Position numbers and translations under genes: made by a program. Of a stretch of DNA of 13,810 nucleotides, positions 1 to 8,361 are shown piece after piece; within the stretch, counting starts at the first letter, position 1, and each line of letters starts with the position of its first letter. Origin of the DNA: Calditerrivibrio sp. (lineage in GTDB: Bacteria; Chrysiogenota; Deferribacteres; Deferribacterales; Calditerrivibrionaceae); assembly GCA_020217115.1 (NCBI GenBank), contig JAIWOA010000100.1:1-13810 (forward strand), written 5' to 3'. Under the pieces are notes generated by a model. The model was not told the DNA's origin, did no database searches, and saw only the letters and a list, made by a program, of their open reading frames with translations.

Positions 1-569
1 GCAAATATCTTCCTTACATCTATCCCCATTGAGAGTGCTGCTTGCTGATCGCTTGCCACAGCTCTCATTGCCACACCTGTTTTGGTAGTTTTAAAAAATA
101 TTGTAAATATAGCAAGAAATATGGCAATGGAAATAATAGCAAATATATAAACCATGCTTACATTCAAAAAGCCTATTTTTATAGGTTCATTGGAGAAAAT
201 TTCAGGGAATGTTCTGGTATCCGTTCCCCATATAATTTGAACAATAGCCTTTAAAAGAGAGGATAGACCTATAGTTAACATTATTATTGAAATTATCGGT
301 TCCCCAATCATTTTTCGCAAAAAAATCTTCTCAATAAGAAAACCAAAGAAAAACATAAAAATGAGGGTAAGCAGAAATGAAAACAGGAAGGGAACTTTAT
401 ATGCAATTGTAACATGCAGACATATGTAGGCACCTACCAGGAGAAGCTCCCCTTGAGCAAAATTGACAATCCCAGTAGATTTATATATAAGGGTGAAACC
501 CAGCGCCACAAGGGAATAGATACTTCCTATAACTATACCAGCTATAAGAATCTGCAAGAAAAATTCCAT
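1..569 (-). CDS. livH: Liv-type ABC transporter permease, LivH family (3' end beyond window)
   Basis: Inner-membrane permease subunit of a branched-chain amino acid type (HAAT) ABC importer. Reading the minus strand from the ATG at 569 gives an open frame of 189 codons to the window edge. It begins MEFFLQILIAGIVIGSIYSL and continues with the family's hallmark GFTLIYKSTGIVNFAQGE segment (about residues 23-40). Several hydrophobic helices follow, then the cytoplasmic loop MRAVASDQQAALSMGID (about 168-184), which contacts the ATPase in this family. The gene starts 7 bases after the acyl-CoA synthetase stop, and its ribosome site GAGGTG (578-573) overlaps that stop codon, so the two are probably translationally coupled. 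LivH proteins are usually about 290-310 residues, so roughly the last 100 lie to the left. Substrate cannot be told from the permease; the neighbouring acyl-CoA synthetase means a carboxylic acid is possible as well as leucine, isoleucine or valine. Confidence 0.93.
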   Translation of the reverse strand, partial: MEFFLQILIAGIVIGSIYSLVALGFTLIYKSTGIVNFAQGELLLVGAYICLHVTIAYKVPFLFSFLLTLIFMFFFGFLIEKIFLRKMIGEPIISIIMLTIGLSSLLKAIVQIIWGTDTRTFPEIFSNEPIKIGFLNVSMVYIFAIISIAIFLAIFTIFFKTTKTGVAMRAVASDQQAALSMGIDVRKIF

Positions 570-576
570 ATACACC

Positions 577-2454
577 TCAACTCACATACTTAATATTTAT
601 TGTAGTAGTGAAAGATTTTGTCCTTCCATCCTGAAGTTTGATAACTGCAGTCGTAGTAACAGATGTTGATTCACTGTATAATGCATCAAATATATCTTTG
701 TACTTTTCTATAATGAAGCCTCTTCTAACTTTTCTTGTTCGAGTCAGCTCTCCATCATCTGCATCAAGCTCTTTGTAAAGTAAAACGAACTTGTTTATTT
801 TATGCTTGTCTATAAGTTGCTTATTAACCTTTTGCACCTCTTTTAAAACAAGATCATAAACTTCATCTTTAGCTGAAAGATCTGTGTATGTTGTGTAGGG
901 TATTTTATTTTCTTCTGCCCATTTTCCAGTAATACCCATATCAATATTTAAAATTGTTGTAATATAATCTTTTCCATCTCCAAGTACAACTGCCTCTTTG
1001 ATAAATGGAGAAAATTTAAGCTTATTTTCTATAAATTGTGGTGAAAACATTGTATTGTCTGAAAGATACATCAGATCTTTCTTCCTATCAATGACAACCA
1101 GCTTCCCATTTTCATCAAAATAACCAGCATCACCCGAATAAAGCCATCCATCTCTAATCGTTTCAGCTGTCCCCTTTTCATCCTTGTAATAACCGAGAAA
1201 AACTGCATCGCTTTTTGAGATTATTTCTCCATCTTCCGTTATTTTTACTAAAGTACCATTTATCGGCTTACCTACAGATGTAAAATCTATGTCATCATCA
1301 CGATGGATACATGATATCCCTGCAATCTCAGTCTGTCCATATATCTGCTTTAAATTTATTCCAAGAGCATGGAAAAACCTGAAGGTATCTGGTCCTAAAG
1401 CAGCTCCCCCAGTCATTGCAGATCTCAAATATGTGAAACCAAGTCTTTCTTTTAACTTTCTAAAGAGTAGTATATATGCAATCCAGTATGATATCTTTTG
1501 CCCAATTGTTGGTTTCTTTTTCTCAAACTTTAGATCTGCATACCTGTATCCTACTGGCAACATTTTATTATATATGAATTTTTTAAACGGGGTAGCATCC
1601 ATAATTTTCATCTGAACAGTTGAAGCTATGTTTTCCCAAACCCTCGGAGGAGAAAATATTATTCTGGGACCTATCTCTTTCATATCATTTTGAACAGTGT
1701 TGTGACTTTCTGGAAAATTGATAGTAAACCCGAAGATCAATGCACTTGCAATGGTCATCATCTGCTCACCTATCCATGGTAAAGGTAAAAAGGAGACAAA
1801 CTCATCAGTTTCAAATTTTGGATCGGCTTCAGCAAGACTCTTTGCCATAAAAATCATATTTTTATGGGACAGCATCGCAAGCTTTGGGTGACCTGTTGTA
1901 CCAGAAGTTGTGCACATGACAGCAACATCATTGTCTGAAAGCAGGCTTAATCTTTTTTGAAAAAAGTCTTCCAGATCATTGTTATCTATTTTATCGTAAA
2001 TATCCTCAAAAAATATTAACAAACTATCATTATACTGATACATCCCTTTATCATCATAATAGATTACCTTTACTATCTGGGGGAATTTCTCTTTTTGATC
2101 AATTATTTTATCTACCTGTTCCTGATCTTCAGCTACAACTATTTTTGTTTCAGCTTTATTTATGATATATTCCACTTCATTTGCTATTGAGTCTTGATAG
2201 ATACCTATAGGATACGCGCCCAGAAGCTGTGCAGCAAGTTCTGCTATTACCCATTCAGGTTTATTGTCACCTATAATGGCAATGGTATCCCCTTTTTGTA
2301 TCCCAAGGTTGTTAAAATAGATAGCAACTTTTGTTACTCTTTCAAAATAGTCACCCCATTTGTATTCTTTCCATATACCAAGATCTTTTTCTCTGAAGGC
2401 TATCTTATTTTTTTTATTTTTGTATTGTTCATAGAAATAATGTAACAAGGTCAT
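577..2454 (-). CDS. Long-chain fatty-acid--CoA ligase (AMP-forming acyl-CoA synthetase)
   Basis: Adenylate-forming enzyme expected to convert a carboxylic acid, ATP and CoA to acyl-CoA, AMP and PPi in the cytoplasm. Seen in the 625-residue product: the phosphate-binding loop CTTSGTTGHPK (about 181-191), the YGQTE adenine motif (about 372-376), SGD (about 440-442), the hinge region DRKKD (about 456-460), and a C-terminal TRTRKVRR whose lysine (about 575) fits the catalytic A10 lysine. Size and motifs match the long-chain (FadD15-like) branch rather than acetyl-CoA synthetase. A Thr-rich tail of about 30 residues follows the C-terminal domain. An upstream in-frame GTG at 2460 exists, but the ATG at 2454 lies 8 bases after GAGGAG (2468-2463) and makes an ATGA overlap with the livG stop, so it is preferred. 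It lies between livG and livH, so it is almost certainly co-expressed with the transporter. Exact substrate unknown. Confidence 0.93.
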   Translation of the reverse strand: MTLLHYFYEQYKNKKNKIAFREKDLGIWKEYKWGDYFERVTKVAIYFNNLGIQKGDTIAIIGDNKPEWVIAELAAQLLGAYPIGIYQDSIANEVEYIINKAETKIVVAEDQEQVDKIIDQKEKFPQIVKVIYYDDKGMYQYNDSLLIFFEDIYDKIDNNDLEDFFQKRLSLLSDNDVAVMCTTSGTTGHPKLAMLSHKNMIFMAKSLAEADPKFETDEFVSFLPLPWIGEQMMTIASALIFGFTINFPESHNTVQNDMKEIGPRIIFSPPRVWENIASTVQMKIMDATPFKKFIYNKMLPVGYRYADLKFEKKKPTIGQKISYWIAYILLFRKLKERLGFTYLRSAMTGGAALGPDTFRFFHALGINLKQIYGQTEIAGISCIHRDDDIDFTSVGKPINGTLVKITEDGEIISKSDAVFLGYYKDEKGTAETIRDGWLYSGDAGYFDENGKLVVIDRKKDLMYLSDNTMFSPQFIENKLKFSPFIKEAVVLGDGKDYITTILNIDMGITGKWAEENKIPYTTYTDLSAKDEVYDLVLKEVQKVNKQLIDKHKINKFVLLYKELDADDGELTRTRKVRRGFIIEKYKDIFDALYSESTSVTTTAVIKLQDGRTKSFTTTINIKYVS

Positions 2455-3224
2455 ATCCACTTCTCCTCACCAAGATATGCAGAAATAACCCTCTCATCAT
2501 TTGCTACTTCATGGGGTTTACCTTCACAAACTTTCTCACCAAAATCAAGGGCTACAACTCTGTGGGATAGATCCATGACAACATTCATATCATGTTCTAT
2601 TAAAATCACAGTTACTCCCCTTTCCTCGTTTATGTCTATAATGTAACGTGCCATATCTTCTGTTTCTTCTGAGTTCATTCCAGCCATAGGTTCATCTAAC
2701 ATTAGAAGTTTGGGCTCGAGACAAAGTGCTCTGGCAAGCTCTATACGCTTCTGAATACCGTAAGATAATTCGAAAACATGTTTTTTTCTCACATCTGAAA
2801 GGTCAAGAAAATCTATAACCTGTTCAACAAACTCTCTATTTTTTTTCTCTTCTGAGAGTGCTTTCCCAAAATAGAATATTGAGGATAGTAATCCATAATT
2901 TATAAAAATATGCCTTGAAAGCATAAGGTTATCCAGTACTGTCATCCCCTTAAAAAGCTCAAGGTTTTGAAATGTTCTAACCAAACCAAGCTTTGATCTA
3001 TTTTTGACACTAAGATTTGTTATATCCTGACCAGAAAAATATATGCTCCCACGTTTAGGTTTATATATCCCGGTAATTGTATTCAAAACACTTGTTTTAC
3101 CTGCGCCATTAGGACCTATGATGGAAAAAATCTCACCAGCGTTAACCTTAAAGGAAACCCCAGCAACAGCCATGATCCCGCCAAAACTAAGGTAAATATT
3201 TTTTACATCAAGTAAAACAGACAT
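2451..3224 (-). CDS. livG: Liv-type ABC transporter ATP-binding protein, LivG family
   Basis: Cytoplasmic ATPase that powers the HAAT-family importer with LivH, LivM and LivF. The 257-residue product shows Walker A GPNGAGKT (about 37-44), Q-loop TFQN (about 84-87), an ABC signature in the form LSYGIQKR (about 153-160), Walker B LLMLDEP (about 173-179) and the H-loop EHDM (about 210-213). The opening LSFGGIMAVAGVSF and the tail EGKPHEVANDERVISAYLGE are typical of LivG. The signature has Tyr where the general ABC consensus has Gly, which is common in this subfamily. A TTG at 3227 could extend the protein by one residue, but the ATG at 3224 is better placed, 5 bases after GGGAG. It is the first gene of the operon seen here, with a possible promoter at 3274-3302. 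Its stop overlaps the acyl-CoA synthetase start. Confidence 0.95.
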   Translation of the reverse strand: MSVLLDVKNIYLSFGGIMAVAGVSFKVNAGEIFSIIGPNGAGKTSVLNTITGIYKPKRGSIYFSGQDITNLSVKNRSKLGLVRTFQNLELFKGMTVLDNLMLSRHIFINYGLLSSIFYFGKALSEEKKNREFVEQVIDFLDLSDVRKKHVFELSYGIQKRIELARALCLEPKLLMLDEPMAGMNSEETEDMARYIIDINEERGVTVILIEHDMNVVMDLSHRVVALDFGEKVCEGKPHEVANDERVISAYLGEEKWI

Positions 3225-3273
3225 CAAAACTCCCTGTGTTATTTAAGGGTTTAAGTTATCCCTTTTAAGTAAA

Positions 3274-3302
3274 GAAATATTAAAATTTTTTTAATAAGTC
3301 AA
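3274..3302 (-). promoter_or_regulatory. Possible sigma70-type promoter of the livG operon
   Basis: On the minus strand, TTGACT (3302-3297) is followed after 17 bases by TATTTC (3279-3274). The -35 is 5 of 6 to consensus but the -10 is only 3 of 6, so the call is tentative. Transcription would start near 3267, leaving a leader of about 40 bases that contains a short AAGGG/CCCTT inverted repeat (3245-3265, 5-bp stem). A palindrome TTGAAA-tat-TTTCAA (3319-3333) sits just upstream of the -35, centred near -59. Confidence 0.38.
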
Positions 3303-3349
3303 GATATTTTTAGTCTTATTGAAATATTTTCAAGAAAGTTTAAAATTGA

Positions 3350-5272
3350 TTAAACTACTCCATACATTTTTAGTATAGAGGATGAATCTGGTTTACCTCC
3401 AAAAAGTCTCATATATTCATCAAAAATGTTTACCCCACCACCTTTAGAAAAAAGATTTTTTGCCAGTTCTTTTATCTGTTTAGGATCATTTGACTCCCTA
3501 TATTTTACAAAAAGGTCAGCACTTAACACCTCTGCCCATTTATAGCTATAGTAACCTGCAGCATAACCACCCGAAAATATATGGGAGAACTGATTTTGAA
3601 ACTTTACATAATCAGGCTGTTTAACAGCTCCTATTCTATCCCTTGTATCCCTCAATATTCTGTCAACCTCCACCTCAGAGTAAGCATCCCTATGGATAAG
3701 TATATCAAAAAGGGAAAACTCAAGCTGTCTGGCGAGTTGGTAGGCAGCAAAAAATCCCCTCTCCCTTTGTAATTTTTTTATTATCCCCTCAGGGATCTCT
3801 TCTCCAGTAGATATATCCATCCCGATAGATTTTAAGACATTGTAGTCAAATGCAAAATTTTCTATAAACTGAGAAGGGAACTCCACCACATCCCATTCTA
3901 CACCATTTATACCACTTATAAAATAATCTTCAGACTTACTCAAAAGGTGATGGACTGCATGTCCCATTTCATGGAAAAGAGTCTCCACATCGGAATGCCT
4001 CAACATCGATAAAGAGCCATCCTTAGATGGAGGGAAATTGGCCACTATAAAAACCTTTGGATATATTAATTTTCCATCGGCCATTCTGTATCTCGTAGTC
4101 CACTCATTCATCCACGCTCCATCCCTCTTACCCATACGTGCTTCAAGATCAAAAAATAGCTTCCCCACAACTTCATCTTTGTCAACGACATTGTAAACTG
4201 TAACGGAATCATCCCAAACTTCCTCTTCTGTCTTAAGGAAGGATATTTCAAAAAAATCCCCTGTAAATTCCAACAATTTGTCAATACACCTATCTTTTTC
4301 AAAATATCTTCTAATCTCATCTTCCTTCAATTCCAATTCCCTTCTTTTTATCTTTTCAATTAGGTATGGAATGTTATGTGGTTTTAATACTCCAAGACCA
4401 AGATTTTTCGATTCCTCTTCCAGCTTCTTTATATCATCTTGAATATATTTTCTTGATTTCTCAAGAAGATCCAGAAGAAACTCCTCAACCTCATCTACAG
4501 TTTTTGCAGTCTTTGAGTATAGCGACAACTCAACATAATCGTTAAATCCCAACAGGTTTGCCTTTTCCTTTCTCAACTTTAAAATCTTTTCTATTATTTC
4601 ACCATTTGCCAATCCTCTGGAAAAATATGCTCTATATATCTCTTCCCTAAGGCTCTCATCCTCACAATATTTTATAAAGCTACTATATGAAGGTGCTGTA
4701 AGATTAAAAATATACTCCCCATCTCTAAAATAGGTTCTGATGTCCTCTTCGGGCATATCCCCAAGAATACCCCTTTTATTAACTTTGAGTTCATATTTTT
4801 TAGTATCATTTAAAATATTCTGGAAAAAATCGGTAGAAAGTTTACTGAGATTTAAATTTATCTCCTTTATTCTATCTCTTTTATCCTCTGGTAGATGGAC
4901 ACCTTCGAGTATAAAATCTCTTTTTACAATCTCTATCATTCTCCTCTGGGGTTGGGACAGCTCATCAAGGGGTATGTTTTGTATTGCATCAAAAATATCT
5001 TTAGATTGTCCTATTTCTGTGTAAAAAACCGTTAATTTTTCTATACATTCATTAAAAATAGTCTGGCTTTCTTCAGAATTGTTAACGGAATTTATATGGC
5101 TTATTGGAGTAAAACTTTCAGCTATTTCTGCAAAAATAGATTGGTAAGGGATGAGAAAATTCCTGTAATCTTTTTTACTTAACTGCAGCAGATCACTAAT
5201 TCTGCTTTTTGATTCCTCAATAAGCTGAAAAAACTTCTCTTTCTTACCGTCCAGCTTCCATATATTTTTCAT
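3350..5272 (-). CDS. M3 family zinc oligopeptidase (thimet/oligopeptidase A type)
   Basis: Zinc metallopeptidase that cleaves short peptides in the cytoplasm, for example degraded proteins or signal-peptide remnants; this role comes from the family. The 640-residue product has no signal peptide. The active site HEMGH is at about 434-438 (zinc His pair and catalytic Glu). The third zinc ligand is expected to be the Glu of WDVVEFPSQ (about 464), one residue further away than in thimet oligopeptidase when aligned by eye. The substrate-binding segment GGYAAGYYSYKWAE near the C-terminus is typical of M3. The length is slightly below the usual 680. A TTG at 5290 would add six residues and overlap the upstream gene; the ATG at 5272 has AGGG about 7 bases before it and starts 8 bases after the upstream stop, so it is preferred. 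It is the last gene of the minus-strand operon that begins at the GntR pair. OpdA, PrlC and Dcp-like relatives cannot be separated by eye. Confidence 0.93.
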   Translation of the reverse strand: MKNIWKLDGKKEKFFQLIEESKSRISDLLQLSKKDYRNFLIPYQSIFAEIAESFTPISHINSVNNSEESQTIFNECIEKLTVFYTEIGQSKDIFDAIQNIPLDELSQPQRRMIEIVKRDFILEGVHLPEDKRDRIKEINLNLSKLSTDFFQNILNDTKKYELKVNKRGILGDMPEEDIRTYFRDGEYIFNLTAPSYSSFIKYCEDESLREEIYRAYFSRGLANGEIIEKILKLRKEKANLLGFNDYVELSLYSKTAKTVDEVEEFLLDLLEKSRKYIQDDIKKLEEESKNLGLGVLKPHNIPYLIEKIKRRELELKEDEIRRYFEKDRCIDKLLEFTGDFFEISFLKTEEEVWDDSVTVYNVVDKDEVVGKLFFDLEARMGKRDGAWMNEWTTRYRMADGKLIYPKVFIVANFPPSKDGSLSMLRHSDVETLFHEMGHAVHHLLSKSEDYFISGINGVEWDVVEFPSQFIENFAFDYNVLKSIGMDISTGEEIPEGIIKKLQRERGFFAAYQLARQLEFSLFDILIHRDAYSEVEVDRILRDTRDRIGAVKQPDYVKFQNQFSHIFSGGYAAGYYSYKWAEVLSADLFVKYRESNDPKQIKELAKNLFSKGGGVNIFDEYMRLFGGKPDSSSILKMYGVV

Positions 5273-5280
5273 ACAAAACC

Positions 5281-5937
5281 CTATTCGCAAATCTTCTTTA
5301 TCTCTTCGTTTGATAGACCTATCTCCTTCATCTTCAATATCTTGTCAACACCACACTTGTTGACATCTTTGATACTTTTTTGACTCTGCTCCACTATTTT
5401 CTGTTCTTCAACCTCATCTGCATCCTCTGGGGAAGATAAAATAGTTGCAAAAGCAGATGCAACTTCTTCAGCTTCTGTTCTATCTACAAAAGTATACCTT
5501 ATAGAACTTTTGCAGTCATTGCTGGAAAACTGATCCAGATTGATTTTCATATTTATGTCAAATATATTGGGTAATTTGTGTGTATAGCCATAGCAATTAA
5601 CTATACTTCTCGCATTCTTTATGGAAAGCTCAAATTTTGAACCTTTATCAACCAATTCCACATATTTTTTGTCACCACTGACTAAAAAGTACCTTATATA
5701 ATACTTTTTAAGATCGTCATTTTTCCATGAAAAAAGAATCAGACCTCTTTTGAGATTGGGTAGAGTTTTGTAATAGCTGTAACCCTTCTCATTAAATTGC
5801 CTGGAGATATACTTTTCTAAAATTGATATTGCAGTTTTTTCATCATACTTTTTTTGAACCAGAATGTTATTTTCAGGAATCTTTGAAGAACATGAAACAA
5901 AAAATAAAACCAATAGAATAAAAAATATATTTCTCAT
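5281..5937 (-). CDS. Predicted lipoprotein of unknown function
   Basis: I do not recognise this gene's family. The 218-residue product begins MRNIFFILLVLFFVSCSS, a short basic-hydrophobic signal peptide ending in a lipobox FVSC with the lipidated Cys at residue 16. The next residue is Ser, not Asp, which by the usual sorting rule suggests the outer membrane. The body is mixed charged and beta-like (about 30-150), followed by an acidic stretch rich in Asp and Glu (about 165-185). A C-terminal ILKMKEIGLSNEEIKKICE looks like a SHOCT-type short helical motif. An upstream in-frame ATG (5949) would place four residues before the signal; the ATG at 5937 has an ideal GGAGG five bases upstream and is chosen. 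It begins one base after the DUF445 stop, with its ribosome site inside the last codons of that gene. Two further Cys (about 92 and 119) could form a disulfide. Confidence 0.82.
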   Translation of the reverse strand: MRNIFFILLVLFFVSCSSKIPENNILVQKKYDEKTAISILEKYISRQFNEKGYSYYKTLPNLKRGLILFSWKNDDLKKYYIRYFLVSGDKKYVELVDKGSKFELSIKNARSIVNCYGYTHKLPNIFDINMKINLDQFSSNDCKSSIRYTFVDRTEAEEVASAFATILSSPEDADEVEEQKIVEQSQKSIKDVNKCGVDKILKMKEIGLSNEEIKKICE

Positions 5938-5938
5938 A

Positions 5939-7468
5939 TTAGCCTCCATATATAACTATCATAATAGATTGCATCATACCAAATAAAAAACCTAAAATAA
6001 ACCCTAAAATATTTATCCATTTAAATTGATCTGCCATAAAGGAAAAAAGCAACCCCTCCACTTGATATAGGTTAAGGGTATTTATCCTTTCTTCAACGAT
6101 TGATGGGATATTTAAATTCCTTATTATAGATGGTATATTTCTATCAAATAATAGATTAATCTCCTTTTGTATTTTCTCTGCTATCTTTTCGTATGTCTCC
6201 TCTTTTACATTTCTAAATATGGAATTAATATTAATTTGTTGTATAATATTTTCTAAGTATGATGCAATGATAGATTTGTTCTCAAAAATTAAGTTTGACC
6301 CCACAACAGAACAAAGATACCCCTTGAGATCAAAACCTGTATTGTCTAAAATCTCCTTTAATGTAATCTCCCTATTTTTTTCTATGATCCCTCTCAGAAT
6401 CTCTGATAGTGAATTAAAAAACTTTTCACTCCTCAAATATTTTTCAAAGGATACAAAAATTTTATTGATAATAGCATGGACGTTATCTATACCAATAAAT
6501 TCAACATATTGGTGCAAAGGTTTTGATAAAAGGGATACTATCTGCTCAGAAACTCCATTTTTTATATTTTCGAGCATGACCTTATCTTCTACAATCCCAT
6601 TGATTATTTTTGGGAGTTCATTCTCAACAAGCTCTGCAATTTTCTCTTCAGACAAAAAGATATTAAGGATGCCAAGCTTGAGCTGATCAAAAAAAGATCC
6701 CCTAAAATAGTTATTTTTCCAATCTATAAGCTTCTTTGTTATCTTTATCTTTAAAACAGGGTCGTTAGCCATTTGCCTTACCCATTCTATAAGCTTAGCA
6801 GATATTATTAAAGAGAAATCGTTTATTTTGGCAGATATATTCTCTGGCAAAATATCGTAGATCGTATACCCTGAATATAGTGTATTATGCAGCTTTTCCT
6901 TGAAGATATTACCTATACTCACCTGCCATTCACCATTTTTTATAAAATTGTGGTAAAAGTTTTCTCCAGGTATCCCTTCATCCCTTCTGACTACATCTTT
7001 CAATTTCTTCTTTAGAAGATTTTCAGAAAATATCTCAATACCCTGATGCAATAATTCATCAAATTTCTCCCTGTGGGATCGATCATTTTCCACCCTTTCA
7101 ATTAAACCTAACAGTTCAAGCTTTATATCTACACTAAATTTTCTTAAAATATCCCCTAAATATAGATCGTAATCTACAAAGAGGATCTTATTTAACTCTT
7201 TTCGTATAAAATCTGACACAATAGATTGAAATTGTTCATTCTTTATCGATTTCAGGATATCCTTTTCCTGCAATAGCTCATTTCCAACGAGTTTACCTAT
7301 CTCTTTTGCAAGTTTTCCTCTATTTCTCGGAATAACACCCTGCCATCCAAGACTATACCATCTCCTTTTATGTGGGCGAAAAAGCATCTTTATTGCTAAA
7401 TAATTTGTGAAATAGCCCACAAACCCTGTCAAAAATGGGGTAAGAAATAAACTATAGTGAAGCTGCAA
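5939..7468 (-). CDS. DUF445 family membrane protein
   Basis: The 509-residue product carries the DUF445 (YheB/YjiN-like) hallmarks: an N-terminal membrane segment with GYFTNYLAIKMLFRPH (about 18-33), then the conserved GWQGVIPRNRGKLAKEIG (about 41-58). A long amphipathic, Lys/Glu-rich helical middle follows, ending in a C-terminal hydrophobic helix (INILGFILGFLFGMMQSIMI). The biochemical function is unknown; family members are thought to be inner-membrane proteins with a large soluble domain. The start is a TTG at 7468. It is the only possible one, because an in-frame TAG lies two codons upstream and the next Met is about 28 residues in, past the first conserved segment. GAGGGT seven bases before the TTG supports it. 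It overlaps the end of the Ppx gene by 17 bases, and its own last codons hold the ribosome site of the following lipoprotein gene. Confidence 0.9.
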   Translation of the reverse strand: MQLHYSLFLTPFLTGFVGYFTNYLAIKMLFRPHKRRWYSLGWQGVIPRNRGKLAKEIGKLVGNELLQEKDILKSIKNEQFQSIVSDFIRKELNKILFVDYDLYLGDILRKFSVDIKLELLGLIERVENDRSHREKFDELLHQGIEIFSENLLKKKLKDVVRRDEGIPGENFYHNFIKNGEWQVSIGNIFKEKLHNTLYSGYTIYDILPENISAKINDFSLIISAKLIEWVRQMANDPVLKIKITKKLIDWKNNYFRGSFFDQLKLGILNIFLSEEKIAELVENELPKIINGIVEDKVMLENIKNGVSEQIVSLLSKPLHQYVEFIGIDNVHAIINKIFVSFEKYLRSEKFFNSLSEILRGIIEKNREITLKEILDNTGFDLKGYLCSVVGSNLIFENKSIIASYLENIIQQININSIFRNVKEETYEKIAEKIQKEINLLFDRNIPSIIRNLNIPSIVEERINTLNLYQVEGLLFSFMADQFKWINILGFILGFLFGMMQSIMIVIYGG

Positions 7469-8357
7469 TGGCTATACCCTCACGTAAACCATAATCACTG
7501 ACAATCAGTTCCTCTTTTCCTGTTTTATCTAAAAAAAAGATGAGTAAAAGTGACCCCGGTATTATAAGATCTTCTCTACCAGCCTCAAGACCTGCCACCT
7601 CTTTTCTTTTTTCAAACTCCAGAGAGGATAAGTATGTGAGGATCTCTTCTATTCTTCCCTTCTTGATCCTATACCCATTTACCTTTCTATAATCATAATC
7701 CACCATTTTCAGATCTATTGCAGCAAGGGTTGTAGGGGTACCTGCAGTTGCAATAACATTTTGAATATTTATACCAAAATCGTAATCACCTATCACAGAG
7801 GTTATATATTCCTTTGTTTTATCAAAAATATCTGAAGAACATATATCTTTGTAATTAAAAAGATCAGCAAGCTTGACAACTCCAATCTTATAACTGATGG
7901 TTGAATGAATATTTTTACCATCCCAGACTATCAACTCCGTTGAGCCGCCACCGATATCAATTATAAGGGATGGCTGTTCGAAAAGATCTATGCCTGCCAT
8001 AACCCCCATACAGGTAAGTTCACCCTCTAATTTGCCATCTATAACTTCTACAGGCAGCCCTGCTTTCTTCAAAATATCAAGAAAGACTTCTCCATTCTCC
8101 GCTTCCCTGGATGCAGAAGTTGCACAACACTTTACCCGTTCCACATTACAGGAAAGAGCCTCATTATAAAACTGTATCGCCACCTTAGCTGTTCTATTGA
8201 TGGCATCTTCTTTTAATCTATTTGTTGAAACGAGATCCTCGCCAAGCCTTGTAACAGCTCTATTTTGATATAAAATATCTCTTATTTTACCATTCTGAAC
8301 ATCTGCAACTATAACTCTTACGGTATTTGTACCTATATCTATACCGGCAACTTTCAT
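7452..8357 (-). CDS. Ppx/GppA family phosphatase (exopolyphosphatase-like, short form)
   Basis: Cytoplasmic ASKHA-fold phosphohydrolase; family members remove terminal phosphate from polyphosphate or convert pppGpp to ppGpp. Seen in the 301-residue product: the phosphate-1 loop GIDIGTNTVRVIVAD (about 5-19), ATSASREAENG (about 79-89), the region expected to hold the catalytic Glu, DGKLEGELTCMGV (about 107-119), the phosphate-2 loop DIGGGSTEL (about 134-142), and the adenosine-like motif ATAGTPTTLAAIDL. The length is that of the short two-domain class; the C-terminal HD-like domain of E. coli Ppx and GppA (about 500 residues) is absent. The ATG follows the upstream GntR stop by four bases but has no clear Shine-Dalgarno, so translation may depend on coupling. 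It is the third gene of the operon headed by two GntR regulators. Polyphosphate and pppGpp cannot be told apart as substrate from sequence alone. Confidence 0.9.
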   Translation of the reverse strand: MKVAGIDIGTNTVRVIVADVQNGKIRDILYQNRAVTRLGEDLVSTNRLKEDAINRTAKVAIQFYNEALSCNVERVKCCATSASREAENGEVFLDILKKAGLPVEVIDGKLEGELTCMGVMAGIDLFEQPSLIIDIGGGSTELIVWDGKNIHSTISYKIGVVKLADLFNYKDICSSDIFDKTKEYITSVIGDYDFGINIQNVIATAGTPTTLAAIDLKMVDYDYRKVNGYRIKKGRIEEILTYLSSLEFEKRKEVAGLEAGREDLIIPGSLLLIFFLDKTGKEELIVSDYGLREGIAIAASL

Positions 8358-8361
8358 CAGA

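Noticed and set aside
42..254. Open frame of 70 codons on the plus strand at the left edge
   Set aside because: It lies antisense to the conserved livH coding sequence, is Cys/His/Tyr-rich with no ribosome site, and has no recognisable domain.
3245..3265. AAGGG/CCCTT inverted repeat in the livG leader as a terminator or riboswitch
   Set aside because: The stem is only five base pairs with an 11-base loop and no T-tract, and the leader is about 40 bases, too short for a known amino acid riboswitch.
3303..3349. Intrinsic terminator after the M3 peptidase gene
   Set aside because: The only palindrome there is AT-only (TTGAAA/TTTCAA) and is not followed by a T run on the minus strand.
6219..6686. 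Open frame of 155 codons on the plus strand inside DUF445
   Set aside because: Fully antisense to the well-supported DUF445 gene. Its composition (Ile, Ser and Phe rich) is what the reverse of Lys/Glu/Asn-rich coding DNA gives, and no ribosome site is seen.
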